A DNA stretch of 64,000 nucleotides from Runella rosea (lineage in GTDB: Bacteria; Bacteroidota; Bacteroidia; Cytophagales; Spirosomataceae): contig NZ_CP030850.1 in NCBI RefSeq assembly GCF_003325355.1, forward strand, positions 5,511,501-5,575,500. The letters run 5' to 3'. Position numbers and translations under genes: made by a program. The notes beneath the pieces were generated by a model that was given only the letters and a program-made list of their open reading frames with translations, did not search any database and was not told the origin of the DNA. Positions 1 to 9,177 of the stretch are shown here, piece after piece; positions within the stretch are counted from its first letter, which is position 1, and every line of letters begins with the position of its first letter.

Positions 1-1
1 T

Positions 2-1732
2 GCCTATGAAATGTGGGTGTCGGATGGCACGAGTGCAGGAACAGTTTTGGTCAAAAGCCTGAATCTAAGTTTAGGACTTGAACTGGCCCGTGTAGTACCG
101 ATGGCGCTTGGCACGAGTGTTTTGTTTACGGCTTATAGCTCCGCTTCAGGATTTGAATTGTACCGCACCGATGGGACGCAAGCCAATACCACCTTGGTCA
201 AAGATATGAATACTGAAACGGTCAATTCATCCGTAAATTCATTTGGCCGAGTGGTACATTTTAACAACGCTACGTTTTTTACGGCTAATGATGGCAAATG
301 GGGTACGGAGTTATGGAGGGCCGATAGCACCGCTGCCAATGCGTCGCTGTACGCTGACTTTACCAAAAACACCTCGGAAAGCTTGGGGCATTCGGCTGGG
401 GCAACGGCTTTTTCTACCTACTTTAATAATTTTACCGTTTTTCAAAATGAGCTTTATTGGATGGTCAACGGGCGCTATTTGTGGAAAACTAACGGTGAGA
501 CCGCCCCAACAAAGGTTTTTGATACTTTTGCGCCCACGACCCAAAAAGTGTTGTTTGCCACTCTTAACAATGAACTTTACTTTCTGTCCAACGGACTTTA
601 TAAAAGCAGTCAAAGTGGATTTTATAAAATAACCGATAAAATAACTGGTGCACCCGCCCGGAGCTATTCAGATGCAGATTCCTCCGTAAAAATGATTGCT
701 TACAAAGGGTTTCTGTATTTTGCGGCCCAAGGGTCCGACAGCACGGGCGTTGAATTGTGGCGTACCAACGGTACTGATTCGGCCACTACGCTTGTCAAAG
801 ATATTAATGCTGGGATGGCGAGTTCAATGCCTTACGGTTTTGTGGTGTATAAAGATACCTTGTATTTTATTGCCAATACTGACAGTGCAGGTTATGAACT
901 CTGGCGCTCGGATGGTACGGCGGTGGGTACAAAACTTGTCAAAGATATTTATGTTGGGCCAGCCAGTAGTTTTAGACGAAATCCCTATTTTGAGGAATCC
1001 TACGGGGCGTTGATTATCTATAATGACAAACTCTTTTTTAGGGCGTCAGATGCAACAAATGGTACTGAATTGTGGCAGTCGGACGGTACAGCAGCGGGTA
1101 CAGGATTGGTCAAAGATATTACGTTAGGAACTGGAGGGTCTAATCCTTTTTCGTTGGTAACTTTTAAAAATGAGCTTTATTTTCTTGCCAACCAACAACT
1201 CTGGAAATCGGATGGTACCGCTGCAGGTACCCAACTGCTGAAAAGTACGTTGTTTTCCGACTATCGAATGACCAAAGGCGATAGTTCGTTGTACTTGAAT
1301 GCTTACGAATCTTCTCCCGCACCTAGCCTCCAACATAAGAGCTACGAATTGTACCGTTCGGATGGTACAAACTCGAGTACGTTGCGGTTGACGGACATCG
1401 ACGCGGGAATCCGCAACTCTTCGCCACAATTGGTTTCCACCCATAACGGACGGGTTTATTTTTCTGCCTATCGGGCTGATGTTGGCCGGGAGTTTTGGAG
1501 TATGCGCCCCGAATGCCCGCAGGAGTATATCTTTAGCAATCCCGGTGAAACAACTGCGTCGGGAGCTATCCATCGTTTTAAGGTCATGAATCGAATTGAA
1601 GCCGCGAATCTGCTGCAAACCAACACCGATGTATTCTATCAGGCGGGTAAGTCCGTAGAATTTAAACCTGGCTTTGAGGTCAAAGCTGGAGCGGTATTCA
1701 AAGCGCTGATTGAAGGTTGCGGAACTGACTAG
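2..1732 (+). CDS. ELWxxDGT-repeat surface protein, 5' end outside window
   Basis: The frame is open to the window edge: codons before the first ATG read AYE and complete a repeat (AYEMWVSDGTSAGT), so the true start lies upstream. About nine repeats of the type ELW(R/K)(S/T)DGTxxGTxLVKDI are visible, alternating with segments such as NELYFLAN, which suggests a beta-propeller or similar repeat fold. The last 70 residues form a separate domain with GKSVEFKPGF followed by AVFKALIEGCGTD, a conserved C-terminal pattern of Cytophagales exported proteins that ends in Gly-Cys plus a few residues. I infer a secreted or surface-anchored protein of unknown ligand. The protein at 28893-31448 has a related tail. 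A terminator follows. The repeat family call is firm; the function is not known. Confidence 0.85.
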   Translation, partial: AYEMWVSDGTSAGTVLVKSLNLSLGLELARVVPMALGTSVLFTAYSSASGFELYRTDGTQANTTLVKDMNTETVNSSVNSFGRVVHFNNATFFTANDGKWGTELWRADSTAANASLYADFTKNTSESLGHSAGATAFSTYFNNFTVFQNELYWMVNGRYLWKTNGETAPTKVFDTFAPTTQKVLFATLNNELYFLSNGLYKSSQSGFYKITDKITGAPARSYSDADSSVKMIAYKGFLYFAAQGSDSTGVELWRTNGTDSATTLVKDINAGMASSMPYGFVVYKDTLYFIANTDSAGYELWRSDGTAVGTKLVKDIYVGPASSFRRNPYFEESYGALIIYNDKLFFRASDATNGTELWQSDGTAAGTGLVKDITLGTGGSNPFSLVTFKNELYFLANQQLWKSDGTAAGTQLLKSTLFSDYRMTKGDSSLYLNAYESSPAPSLQHKSYELYRSDGTNSSTLRLTDIDAGIRNSSPQLVSTHNGRVYFSAYRADVGREFWSMRPECPQEYIFSNPGETTASGAIHRFKVMNRIEAANLLQTNTDVFYQAGKSVEFKPGFEVKAGAVFKALIEGCGTD

Positions 1733-1796
1733 AGGCTTATTTTTCGCAATTCAAACTAGCAAAGAAGCAGATACCCATAAATAATACCTAGATAGC

Positions 1797-1830
1797 AGCC
1801 CCGCCGAAGTTGGTTTTGGTGGGGCTTTTT
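1797..1830 (+). terminator. Rho-independent terminator
   Basis: A 9-bp stem AGCCCCGCC/GGTGGGGCT with one G-U pair and a 12-nt loop is followed directly by a T run. It lies 65 bases after the stop of the ELWxxDGT protein and ends that transcript. Confidence 0.85.
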
Positions 1831-1935
1831 GTGGGGAGGCCTCAATCTTTTTAGCACGGAGATTTGACTTATGCTTACCTTTTTTCAACCTTTGACTATC
1901 AATAACCATCAACACCGGCATTATCGCTGATTTAC

Positions 1936-4900
1936 ATGAAAAAGCCTCTGTTTCTATTTCTCTTTTCATTTTTTTGCATTGCAACTTCCTCTTTTGCTCA
2001 AATTACACCACCTTTTTTGCAAAACCCAAATCAACGCTGGGTAGATTCGGTCTTTAACAGCCTGACGCCCGACGAGCGAATTGCGCAGCTTATTATGGTG
2101 GCGGCCCACGGGTATCCGATGAATCCCAAACGAGTCATCATTGACACGACTTTCTCCAACCCGCGCGTGGTGGCGCAGTACATCCGCGATTACAAAGTGG
2201 GAGGCGTTATTTTCTTTCAGGGTGGCCCCGTACAACAGGCGCAATTGACCAATTATTATCAGTCGATTTCCAAAGTGCCGCTGTTAGTAGCGATGGACGC
2301 TGAATGGGGCTTGGCCATGCGCTTAGACAGTGCGGTGCGCTTTCCGTACCAGATGACGATGGGGGCCATTCAGGGCAATGACGATTTGATTTATAGAATG
2401 GGCAAAGCGCTGGCGGCGCAAAAAAAACGCTTGGGTGTCCATATCAATTTTGCGCCTTCGGTCGACGTCAACAACAACGCCAATAACCCCGTCATTAACT
2501 TTCGGTCGTTTGGTGAGAACCCTCAAAAAGTATTTGAAAAATCATACGCGTACATGAAAGGAATGCAGGACGGTGGTATTTTGAGTTCGCTCAAACACTT
2601 CCCCGGTCATGGTGACACAGGCGTTGATTCGCATTTTGAATTGCCCGTCATTGCGCACAACCGCGCCCGGTTGGACTCCGTAGAATTGTACCCTTTTCGT
2701 AAACTCATCGAAAAAGGTGCCGATGGTATCATGATGGCGCACTTGGCGATTCCCGTATTGGATACCGCCAAAAATGTACCGTCTACGCTCTCAAAACCTA
2801 TCGTGACGGGCTTATTGAAAGACCAACTGCACTTCAACGGCCTCATTTATTCTGATGCGATGAACATGAAAGGCTTAACCAAGTATTTCCCTAACGGAAC
2901 AGGCGACGCCAAAGGACTGGAAGCAGGTATGGATGTGCTAGAATTTAGCCCCAACTTACCCGCCGCCATTGCCGAAATCAAAAAATCAATTGCCGAAGGA
3001 CGCATCAGTCAGGCCGAAATAGACGCGCGGGTCAAGAAAGTATTGGCTGCCAAAGCGTGGGTTGGATTGGCTCAATTCAAACCCATTGAAACCAAAAATC
3101 TGATTGCCGATATTAACGACAAAGAATCTGAATTGCTCAATCGTCTGCTCACCGAAAATGCGCTTACGGTCTTGAAAAATGAAGGTTATATTTTGCCGAT
3201 TAAACATTTAGAAAAAGTTACCATTGCTTCCGTTTCTTTAACGGATGCCCCCGCTGCCACGGCGACCACCAAAGATGGTGTCGTAGCCTTGGGAACTCGC
3301 AATGAAACCGCTTCAACCGGCGACCTCACTACGTTCCAAAAAACACTTTCTTTATATACCAACGTAGACCATTTTATCATTCATCCCCAAACCCCCGACA
3401 GCGTGCAATCACGTATTCGGTCGGCGCTGAAAAGCTACGATGTGGTGCTGGTAGGAGCGCACCTCAACAACATTCGTCCTGGAACAAATTATGGGATTAC
3501 GCCCACCACGGCCACGTGGGTAAAAGAGTTGGCCAACAACGGTAATTCAATTATAACGGTTTTTGGTAATGCGTATTCGCTCAATAAATTAGAGGGTATT
3601 TCAAATGCCAAAGCCTTAGTGATGGCTTACCAATTGACGCCGTTTACTGAAGAATTGTCGGCGCAATTGTTGTTTGGAGCCATTCCTGCCAAAGGAAAAC
3701 TCCCCGTGACGGTCAATGCACAGTTTGGCTACGGCGCTGGTTTGGACATTCCTGCCATCGGTCGCCTCAAATACACCATTCCCGAAGAAGTGGGGCTAAA
3801 TAGCCAATGGCTTTCGTTCAAGATTGACTCGCTGGCCAACAACGCCATTGCCCAAAAAGCAACGCCGAGTATCGTGGTTCAGCTGGCCAAAGATGGAAAG
3901 GTATTTTATCGTAAAGCCTACGGAACGCATGTGTATCCGACTCCGCTGAAGATGGTAAATGTGCCGCCGCGTCCCGTTCAGCTGACAGATTTGTACGATT
4001 TTGCGTCGGTGACCAAGATTGCGGGCTCGACCATGGCCTTGGCACGATTGCACAGCGAAGGCAAATTTAATCTGGACGGAACAATGAAAGATTATCTGCC
4101 TGATTATAAAAATTCTAACAAAGCAGATTTGGTTTGGCGGCAGGTACTGACGCATCAGGCGCGCCTCAAAGCCTGGATTCCATTCTGGCGTGATACCAAA
4201 AACGCCGATGGAACTTGGAAGAAGAAGACCTTTAGCTGGGGCAAAACCGCCCATGGGCCGTACACGGTGCAGGTGACGGATAGCTTGTGGTTGCACAAAA
4301 AATACAGTAAGAAAATTTTTGATGCAATCCGCGAATCGCCGCTTAATGAGAAAAAGGAATACATTTATTCTGACTTGTCTTTCATTCTGTACCCGCAGGT
4401 GGTGCAAAACATTACGGGTGTGCCGTTTGAAGATTATTTAAAAACCAACGTTTATCGTAAAATAGGTGCTAATTCGCTGACTTTCAATCCGCGACGCTTT
4501 TATGATTTGAGCAAAATTGTGCCCAGTGAGCGGGATACTTTCTACCGCGAAACGCTCATCCACGGGCGCGTACACGACGAAGGAGCTAGTATGTTGGGCG
4601 GGCTCAGCGGTCACGCGGGGCTTTTTGGTAATGCCAATGACCTCATGAAAGTAACGCAACTGTACCTCCAAAAAGGCAGATACGGCGGTGAGTCGTTTAT
4701 TTCCGAAAACACTATGAACGAGTTTACGAGTTATCAATTCCCTGAGTCGCGTCGTGGTATTGGCTTTGATAAACCTTGTCGGGGGAGAGATTGTGGCAAC
4801 GCCCCCAAAAGTGCCACGGCCATGAGCTACGGCCATACGGGCTATACGGGTATTATGATTTGGAACGACCCCGCCTATAACCTCAACTACGTCTTTTTGT

Positions 4901-5001
4901 CTAACCGTGTGTACCCCACGCGTGACAACAACAAAATTTCTACCCTCAACGTCCGCACGGCCATTATGCAGGTGGTGTATGAGGGGCTGGGGCTTAAATA
5001 A
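1936..5001 (+). CDS. GH3 beta-N-acetylhexosaminidase-like / beta-lactamase-fold fusion
   Basis: This 1021-residue exported protein has a signal peptide ending SSFAQ. Residues about 35-390 are a glycoside hydrolase family 3 domain of the NagZ kind, with RSFGENP, the loop KHFPGHGDTGVDSH (K220-H233) carrying the Asp/His dyad, and the nucleophile Asp307 in SDAMNMKGL. A middle region (about 400-600) resembles the GH3 C-terminal domain. Residues about 625-1015 are a serine beta-lactamase/transpeptidase fold with SVTK (Ser691, Lys694), YSD (Tyr811) and GHTG (His967). The fusion is known in Bacteroidota and is thought to act on peptidoglycan or N-acetylglucosaminides in the periplasm; substrate is inferred. 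The third lactamase motif is HTG rather than KTG, as in esterase-like members. The last 23 codons are echoed downstream at 5064-5132. Confidence 0.9.
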   Translation: MKKPLFLFLFSFFCIATSSFAQITPPFLQNPNQRWVDSVFNSLTPDERIAQLIMVAAHGYPMNPKRVIIDTTFSNPRVVAQYIRDYKVGGVIFFQGGPVQQAQLTNYYQSISKVPLLVAMDAEWGLAMRLDSAVRFPYQMTMGAIQGNDDLIYRMGKALAAQKKRLGVHINFAPSVDVNNNANNPVINFRSFGENPQKVFEKSYAYMKGMQDGGILSSLKHFPGHGDTGVDSHFELPVIAHNRARLDSVELYPFRKLIEKGADGIMMAHLAIPVLDTAKNVPSTLSKPIVTGLLKDQLHFNGLIYSDAMNMKGLTKYFPNGTGDAKGLEAGMDVLEFSPNLPAAIAEIKKSIAEGRISQAEIDARVKKVLAAKAWVGLAQFKPIETKNLIADINDKESELLNRLLTENALTVLKNEGYILPIKHLEKVTIASVSLTDAPAATATTKDGVVALGTRNETASTGDLTTFQKTLSLYTNVDHFIIHPQTPDSVQSRIRSALKSYDVVLVGAHLNNIRPGTNYGITPTTATWVKELANNGNSIITVFGNAYSLNKLEGISNAKALVMAYQLTPFTEELSAQLLFGAIPAKGKLPVTVNAQFGYGAGLDIPAIGRLKYTIPEEVGLNSQWLSFKIDSLANNAIAQKATPSIVVQLAKDGKVFYRKAYGTHVYPTPLKMVNVPPRPVQLTDLYDFASVTKIAGSTMALARLHSEGKFNLDGTMKDYLPDYKNSNKADLVWRQVLTHQARLKAWIPFWRDTKNADGTWKKKTFSWGKTAHGPYTVQVTDSLWLHKKYSKKIFDAIRESPLNEKKEYIYSDLSFILYPQVVQNITGVPFEDYLKTNVYRKIGANSLTFNPRRFYDLSKIVPSERDTFYRETLIHGRVHDEGASMLGGLSGHAGLFGNANDLMKVTQLYLQKGRYGGESFISENTMNEFTSYQFPESRRGIGFDKPCRGRDCGNAPKSATAMSYGHTGYTGIMIWNDPAYNLNYVFLSNRVYPTRDNNKISTLNVRTAIMQVVYEGLGLK

Positions 5002-5015
5002 GGTTTCTATATGCA

Positions 5016-5046
5016 GACTTTCCAAGACTCAAAGTCTTGGAAAGTC
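5016..5046. repeat. Perfect 14-bp hairpin, REP-like
   Basis: GACTTTCCAAGACT is followed by CAA and then its exact reverse complement. There is no T run after it on either strand, so it looks more like a repetitive extragenic palindrome than a terminator. It sits exactly between the gene end and the duplicated 3' fragment. An 11-base half, GACTTTCCAAG, recurs at 56007-56017 beside another long palindrome. Confidence 0.7.
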
Positions 5047-5063
5047 TAATGGCATGGCCTGTC

Positions 5064-5132
5064 AAAACCTCGACCCTCAACGTCCGCACGGCCATTATGC
5101 AGGTGGTATTTGAAGGGTTGGTAGTGAAGTAA
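5064..5132 (+). pseudogene. 3'-end remnant of a second GH3/beta-lactamase fusion gene
   Basis: These 22 codons plus stop encode KTSTLNVRTAIMQVVFEGLVVK, which matches the last residues of the upstream fusion protein (KISTLNVRTAIMQVVYEGLGLK). A 35-base core (5073-5107) is identical to 4942-4976, while the flanks differ at several bases and residues. The divergence at both ends indicates the tail of a former tandem paralogue, the rest of which was deleted, rather than a very recent slip. It has no start codon of its own and is presumed silent. Confidence 0.75.
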
Positions 5133-5151
5133 AACAAAGACACCAGACAAA

Positions 5152-7116
5152 TTGAAACCCACAAAACGCGTGAAAAACCCTTGGATGTATTTATTGTTGT
5201 TTGGCCTTTTTCTGGTGGAGGTCAAACTGCATGCACAAACCAAACAAGCCATTAGCACTTCCCCAAATCTCCCAACCGCTGATAGCCTTTTCAAACTTGC
5301 TGAAAAATATGACAGTGTTGGCGACTCAAAACGAGCCCTGCCATTGTTTGAAAGCAGCTTACCTATTTACCAAAAACTGGGAAAGCAACGGGAAGTTGGG
5401 CATTGTTTTAACTACATCGGGGCAAATTATTACCGCCAAGGTAACCTTTCTAAAGCCCTTGCTTATTTTGAAAAAGGCGTAGCTGCCTATAAAAAGGCGG
5501 GATATAAAAAAGGAGTGGCTGCTTTATTAAACAACGTAGGTGTGATTTATTACAGCATGGGCAATTATCCACAGGCGGTAGAGCTGTATAAACAGACCAT
5601 TTTGATGCAAGAAAAAATTGGGAATAAAAATACGACTGCTACCATTACAGGAAACATTGGAGGTATTTACTCAAAAATAAAAGATTACCCCAACGCCCTG
5701 AAATACTTTAACAAAGCAGATGCCCTTTTCAAAGAGTTAAACGACAAACGAGGAGTCGCCAAAATACTGATGGAGGTGGGTTATATCTCTATGGAGCAAG
5801 GCAATTTTGACAAAGCCTTGAAAGAGTTTGATGAATCACTGACCATTGCTCAAAAAGCGAAAGAAAAAGAGGTAGAAATAGAAGTGCTGTCAAACTTGGG
5901 AGAGTTGTTTTACCGAAAATCAGATTTTCAAAAAGCGTTGTACTACTACAACGACTGTCTAAAAAAAGCTGAAGAAATTGGCAAATTACAGTATAGAAGT
6001 AGCTGTAGCATTGCCATTGGCAATATATTCTATCAACTAAAAAAATACAAAGAAGCCGTTGGAAAATGCAGCGCTGGGCTAACAATAGCCGAAAAAATGG
6101 GTGCAATTTCTATCAAAAAAGATGCCTGCGAATGTCTTTATCATTCTTATAAATCTTTGAACAACAAATCGTTGGCATTGCTGTATTATGAAAAAGTAAA
6201 TGCTTTTGAAGATAGTTTGAACACAAAAGAAGCTTCCAGCCGAATGATGAACATGGAGTTTCAAAAGCAACAGCTGGTGGACAGCATCGCCTTCGTCAAA
6301 AAACAAAGTGTAGCCCAACTCAAACACCAAGCCGAAATACAGGCCCAAGAAAAGCAGCGAAATGTTATCATTGCCTCGTTGGGAATGGTGCTGCTGATAG
6401 CAGGCGGTTTGTGGTATCGGCTGAATTTTGTGAGAAAAGCTAAAGAAATCCTCAAAATTGAAAAAGATCGTTCAGAAGCCTTACTTTTAAATATCTTGCC
6501 CCAAGAAATCGCCGAAGAACTCAAAGCCACGGGCAGCGTCAAAGCCAAAGATTTTGGCTTAGTCTCCATTCTTTTTACCGATTTTCAATCCTTCACACAA
6601 ACCGCCCAAACCATGTCACCGCAGCGATTGGTCGAAGAAATCAATGTCTGTTTCGAGGCGTTTGATAGGATTTCAGAAAAATACCAAATCGAAAAAATCA
6701 AGACCATTGGCGATGCCTACATGGCCGCAGGAGGCATGGCCAATGCCGACGAAAACACCCCCAGAAATGTGGTATTGGCAGGACTGGAAATGCAGGCGTT
6801 TATCGCCCAAAGGGCCATCGAAAACCAACAAGCCCCAAAACCTTACTTTGAAATGCGGCTGGGTATCCACGCTGGGCCGATCGTGGCGGGCATTGTGGGC
6901 GTAAAAAAATTTCAGTACGACATCTGGGGCGATACCGTCAATACCGCCAGCCGTATGGAAAGCAACGGAAGCGTTGGCAAAGTAAACATCAGCGAGGTAT
7001 TCTACGAATTAATCAAAGACGATCCACTTTTCTCCTTTGAATACCGAGGAAACATCAGCGCAAAAGGAAAAGGTGAAATAAAGATGTACTTTGTGGAGAA
7101 GAAAGCTTCCATGTAA
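5152..7116 (+). CDS. TPR-repeat class III adenylate cyclase
   Basis: An N-terminal hydrophobic segment (YLLLFGLFLVEVKLHAQ) directs the first part out of the cytoplasm. Residues about 45-350 hold seven or so tetratricopeptide repeats, then a coiled coil, a membrane helix at about 404-425 (VIIASLGMVLLIAGGLWY), and a cytoplasmic class III cyclase domain at about 465-645. Both metal-binding aspartates are present (Asp477 in LFTDF, Asp521 in TIGDAYM). Lys517 and Asp590 are the adenine-selecting pair, and Asn597 and Arg601 are the transition-state residues, so ATP rather than GTP is the predicted substrate. The architecture suggests an envelope-sensing TPR region controlling cAMP synthesis. The start is TTG at 5152; GTG 5170 or ATG 5185 would keep the signal segment. 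A strong terminator follows. Confidence 0.88.
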   Translation: MKPTKRVKNPWMYLLLFGLFLVEVKLHAQTKQAISTSPNLPTADSLFKLAEKYDSVGDSKRALPLFESSLPIYQKLGKQREVGHCFNYIGANYYRQGNLSKALAYFEKGVAAYKKAGYKKGVAALLNNVGVIYYSMGNYPQAVELYKQTILMQEKIGNKNTTATITGNIGGIYSKIKDYPNALKYFNKADALFKELNDKRGVAKILMEVGYISMEQGNFDKALKEFDESLTIAQKAKEKEVEIEVLSNLGELFYRKSDFQKALYYYNDCLKKAEEIGKLQYRSSCSIAIGNIFYQLKKYKEAVGKCSAGLTIAEKMGAISIKKDACECLYHSYKSLNNKSLALLYYEKVNAFEDSLNTKEASSRMMNMEFQKQQLVDSIAFVKKQSVAQLKHQAEIQAQEKQRNVIIASLGMVLLIAGGLWYRLNFVRKAKEILKIEKDRSEALLLNILPQEIAEELKATGSVKAKDFGLVSILFTDFQSFTQTAQTMSPQRLVEEINVCFEAFDRISEKYQIEKIKTIGDAYMAAGGMANADENTPRNVVLAGLEMQAFIAQRAIENQQAPKPYFEMRLGIHAGPIVAGIVGVKKFQYDIWGDTVNTASRMESNGSVGKVNISEVFYELIKDDPLFSFEYRGNISAKGKGEIKMYFVEKKASM

Positions 7117-7132
7117 ATCAAGGAATTAGCGC

Positions 7133-7178
7133 CGCTGCTGGGGTTTAATTGGGTGATTTTAAGCCCCGACAGCGTTTT
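7133..7178 (+). terminator. Rho-independent terminator after the cyclase gene
   Basis: An interrupted stem pairs CGCTG-GGGG-TTTAA with TTAAG-CCCC-CAGCG around a 10-nt loop (7149-7158) and runs into TTTT. It begins 17 bases after the stop codon. Confidence 0.7.
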
Positions 7179-7256
7179 GGTAAAACCAAGTCTACTTTCG
7201 GTAAAACTCCGTACTTCTTGCCTTTTGATTGCAAAATATCATAGCCTTTTTACACG

Positions 7257-8555
7257 ATGAAACCTTACCTTTTAGTGATGGGCGCAGCTTTCTGGATGGT
7301 CGCTTGCCAACCTGCCGAAGAAGAAACTTCGGCTTTCGCCCCTAAATTCAAGCTCGTTGCTGCCGATACGGTGTATTTCAACAACTTTGTGGACTGCAAC
7401 ATGGCCGAGGCGTGGGTGGGAGATACGTTTCGGATTTTTCCTGGTAAATACGGCGAAGACCCCGTTTGGGGAGAGGCCCACGACTTAAAATTTGCCGATG
7501 GCCGCAACGCTGAAGAGGCCTTCAGACGCAACGCCGAAGAATTTACCGAACCCAAAATGCCGCCTAATGTGCCCATTGGTCAAAAAGGACTGCATGGCGC
7601 GGCATGGTTTGAGACTGTCTATCAAGACCCCAAGGATGCCACAGGAAAAACCCTTTATGCCGTTTATCACAACGAAAACTACCCCGCCACGCTCCCTTAC
7701 GACGCCAAAACGGGCGAAGGCTACATTGACCATAAATGGCCTGAAGGACTTACGGGCCCTCAATCGCCCGCTGCTGTGTGTCGCATCGGTATCATGAAGT
7801 CGGTGGACGGCGGGCGTAGCTGGGACAATCGAGGGCTATTTATCGAAGACCTTCAGCCCCGCATGATTCTCAAACCACACAACATTTCCAAAACCTTTGC
7901 GGGCGGCGTAGGTGACCCTTCTGCGGTAGCAGTAGGCGACTATTTGTACCTGTTTTATGGCGAATACGGCTTCCCGGGCGTGTACGATGAGGCCTCTTAC
8001 AAGCGCGAAGACGAACACAAAGGCCAGTGTATCAGCGTGGCGCGTATTGCGCTCAAAGATTTAGACAACCCCGTTGGCAAAGCCCTGCGTTGGAACGGAA
8101 AAGAGTTTAGTGCGGCCTACAATGGTTTTGGTGCGCCCATTGCTTCATTGCAAATCCCGATGAGCGAAGGCGGCGGACCAGCTTCCTCTCCTACGGGTGG
8201 GTTTCATTGGGGGCCGTCGGTGAGCTGGAACACTTACCTTAATTGTTGGGTGATGCTGATGGGAAAAGTAACGGGTAGTTCTTGGAAAGGTAGTAGCGTG
8301 TATATTTCGTTCAATAAAAACAAAGACTTGGGTGAGGGCAACAACTCCCAAGCATGGACAAAACCCCAATTGTTGCTCGACAAGCCTGGTTTTATTATGT
8401 GGTATCCTTCGCTCCAACCCATGAATACCCCCGAAGACATCGCCAACAAACATACTTGTATGCGTTTGGGCAAGAAGGCGCGCCTCTATATCAAGTACAT
8501 CAAACCCGAAAAAAGTGAATATAAGTCGGAGTATGTGATTGAGTTTGAGAAATGA
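7257..8555 (+). CDS. Predicted lipoprotein with propeller-like fold, family unrecognised
   Basis: A short signal peptide ends in a lipobox (MVACQPAEE), so the 432-residue product should be lipid-anchored at Cys17. The body contains one Asp-box-like stretch (SVDGGRSWDNRG) and segments such as GDPSAVAVGDYLYLFYGEYG and GGFHWGPSVSWNTYLNCWV that resemble five-bladed propeller glycosidase-like proteins (DUF4185 or GH43-like). I do not recognise catalytic residues with confidence. It faces the small lipoprotein gene at 8613 across a 57-base convergent gap. A role in carbohydrate binding or cleavage is only an inference from fold-like patterns. Confidence 0.75.
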   Translation: MKPYLLVMGAAFWMVACQPAEEETSAFAPKFKLVAADTVYFNNFVDCNMAEAWVGDTFRIFPGKYGEDPVWGEAHDLKFADGRNAEEAFRRNAEEFTEPKMPPNVPIGQKGLHGAAWFETVYQDPKDATGKTLYAVYHNENYPATLPYDAKTGEGYIDHKWPEGLTGPQSPAAVCRIGIMKSVDGGRSWDNRGLFIEDLQPRMILKPHNISKTFAGGVGDPSAVAVGDYLYLFYGEYGFPGVYDEASYKREDEHKGQCISVARIALKDLDNPVGKALRWNGKEFSAAYNGFGAPIASLQIPMSEGGGPASSPTGGFHWGPSVSWNTYLNCWVMLMGKVTGSSWKGSSVYISFNKNKDLGEGNNSQAWTKPQLLLDKPGFIMWYPSLQPMNTPEDIANKHTCMRLGKKARLYIKYIKPEKSEYKSEYVIEFEK

Positions 8556-8612
8556 GATGTTGATTTGTCACGCCACCAATAACACTTGTTGTTCTTAAAT
8601 AGTCGTCGTGTT

Positions 8613-9068
8613 TCAGAGGGGCTTAAACTTTAGCGTGAGTTTGGTTACCCGTGGCGGGTCATATACGCTGCTGCGGGTTTCCATTTCAAACCCATCTTCA
8701 TACACGTTGCGCGGGTAGATATTCCAGCCGCCCGTTTTGGTGCTCGTATCCCTCAGAGCAATGACGTTTTGCTTCACATAGGCTTCCCACTGAAACTTTT
8801 TGGTGTCGGTGGCTCCTTTAAAATGGCCCTCAAAACTGCCGTCGGGTAAGAACCGTACCCAATCCATGTACGTATCAAATTCTACCCCGCTGATGTGCGG
8901 TACGCTTTTTCCGTCCTTAAAGATGGGGGCTTCGTCCATCAATATTTCCTGAATTTCCCATTTCGGTACGCTCGTGAGGCGGGTTTGTGCCTCCTGTACG
9001 TTGTCGGCGGGGCGGTGGCAAGCCATGAATAAAAGCAGAAAAAGGAACGAAAAAAGGCGTGAAGTCAT
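8613..9068 (-). CDS. Small predicted lipoprotein, unknown function
   Basis: The 151-residue product starts with a signal peptide and a lipobox (LLFMACHRPAD), which would anchor it at Cys17. The rest alternates short beta-like segments (DWVRFLPDGSFEGHFKG, FQWEAYVKQNVIALRD) reminiscent of small lipocalin-like barrels common in Bacteroidota. No catalytic motif is visible. It is transcribed divergently from the WYL regulator gene with 109 bases between them, so both promoters must lie there. Confidence 0.7.
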   Translation of the reverse strand: MTSRLFSFLFLLLFMACHRPADNVQEAQTRLTSVPKWEIQEILMDEAPIFKDGKSVPHISGVEFDTYMDWVRFLPDGSFEGHFKGATDTKKFQWEAYVKQNVIALRDTSTKTGGWNIYPRNVYEDGFEMETRSSVYDPPRVTKLTLKFKPL

Positions 9069-9177
9069 GGTTTTTTATGAATTTTGAAAATCATACTCAA
9101 TACTATAACGGAATCGGCAGTTTGCAAAATGTTCGCGCAAATTCTGCCGGTCATTTCGTCAAACAGCCTATCCTCTT

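Noticed and set aside
133-372. Antisense open frame within the ELWxxDGT gene
   Set aside because: It mirrors the repeats of the real gene and has no recognisable domain or start signal.
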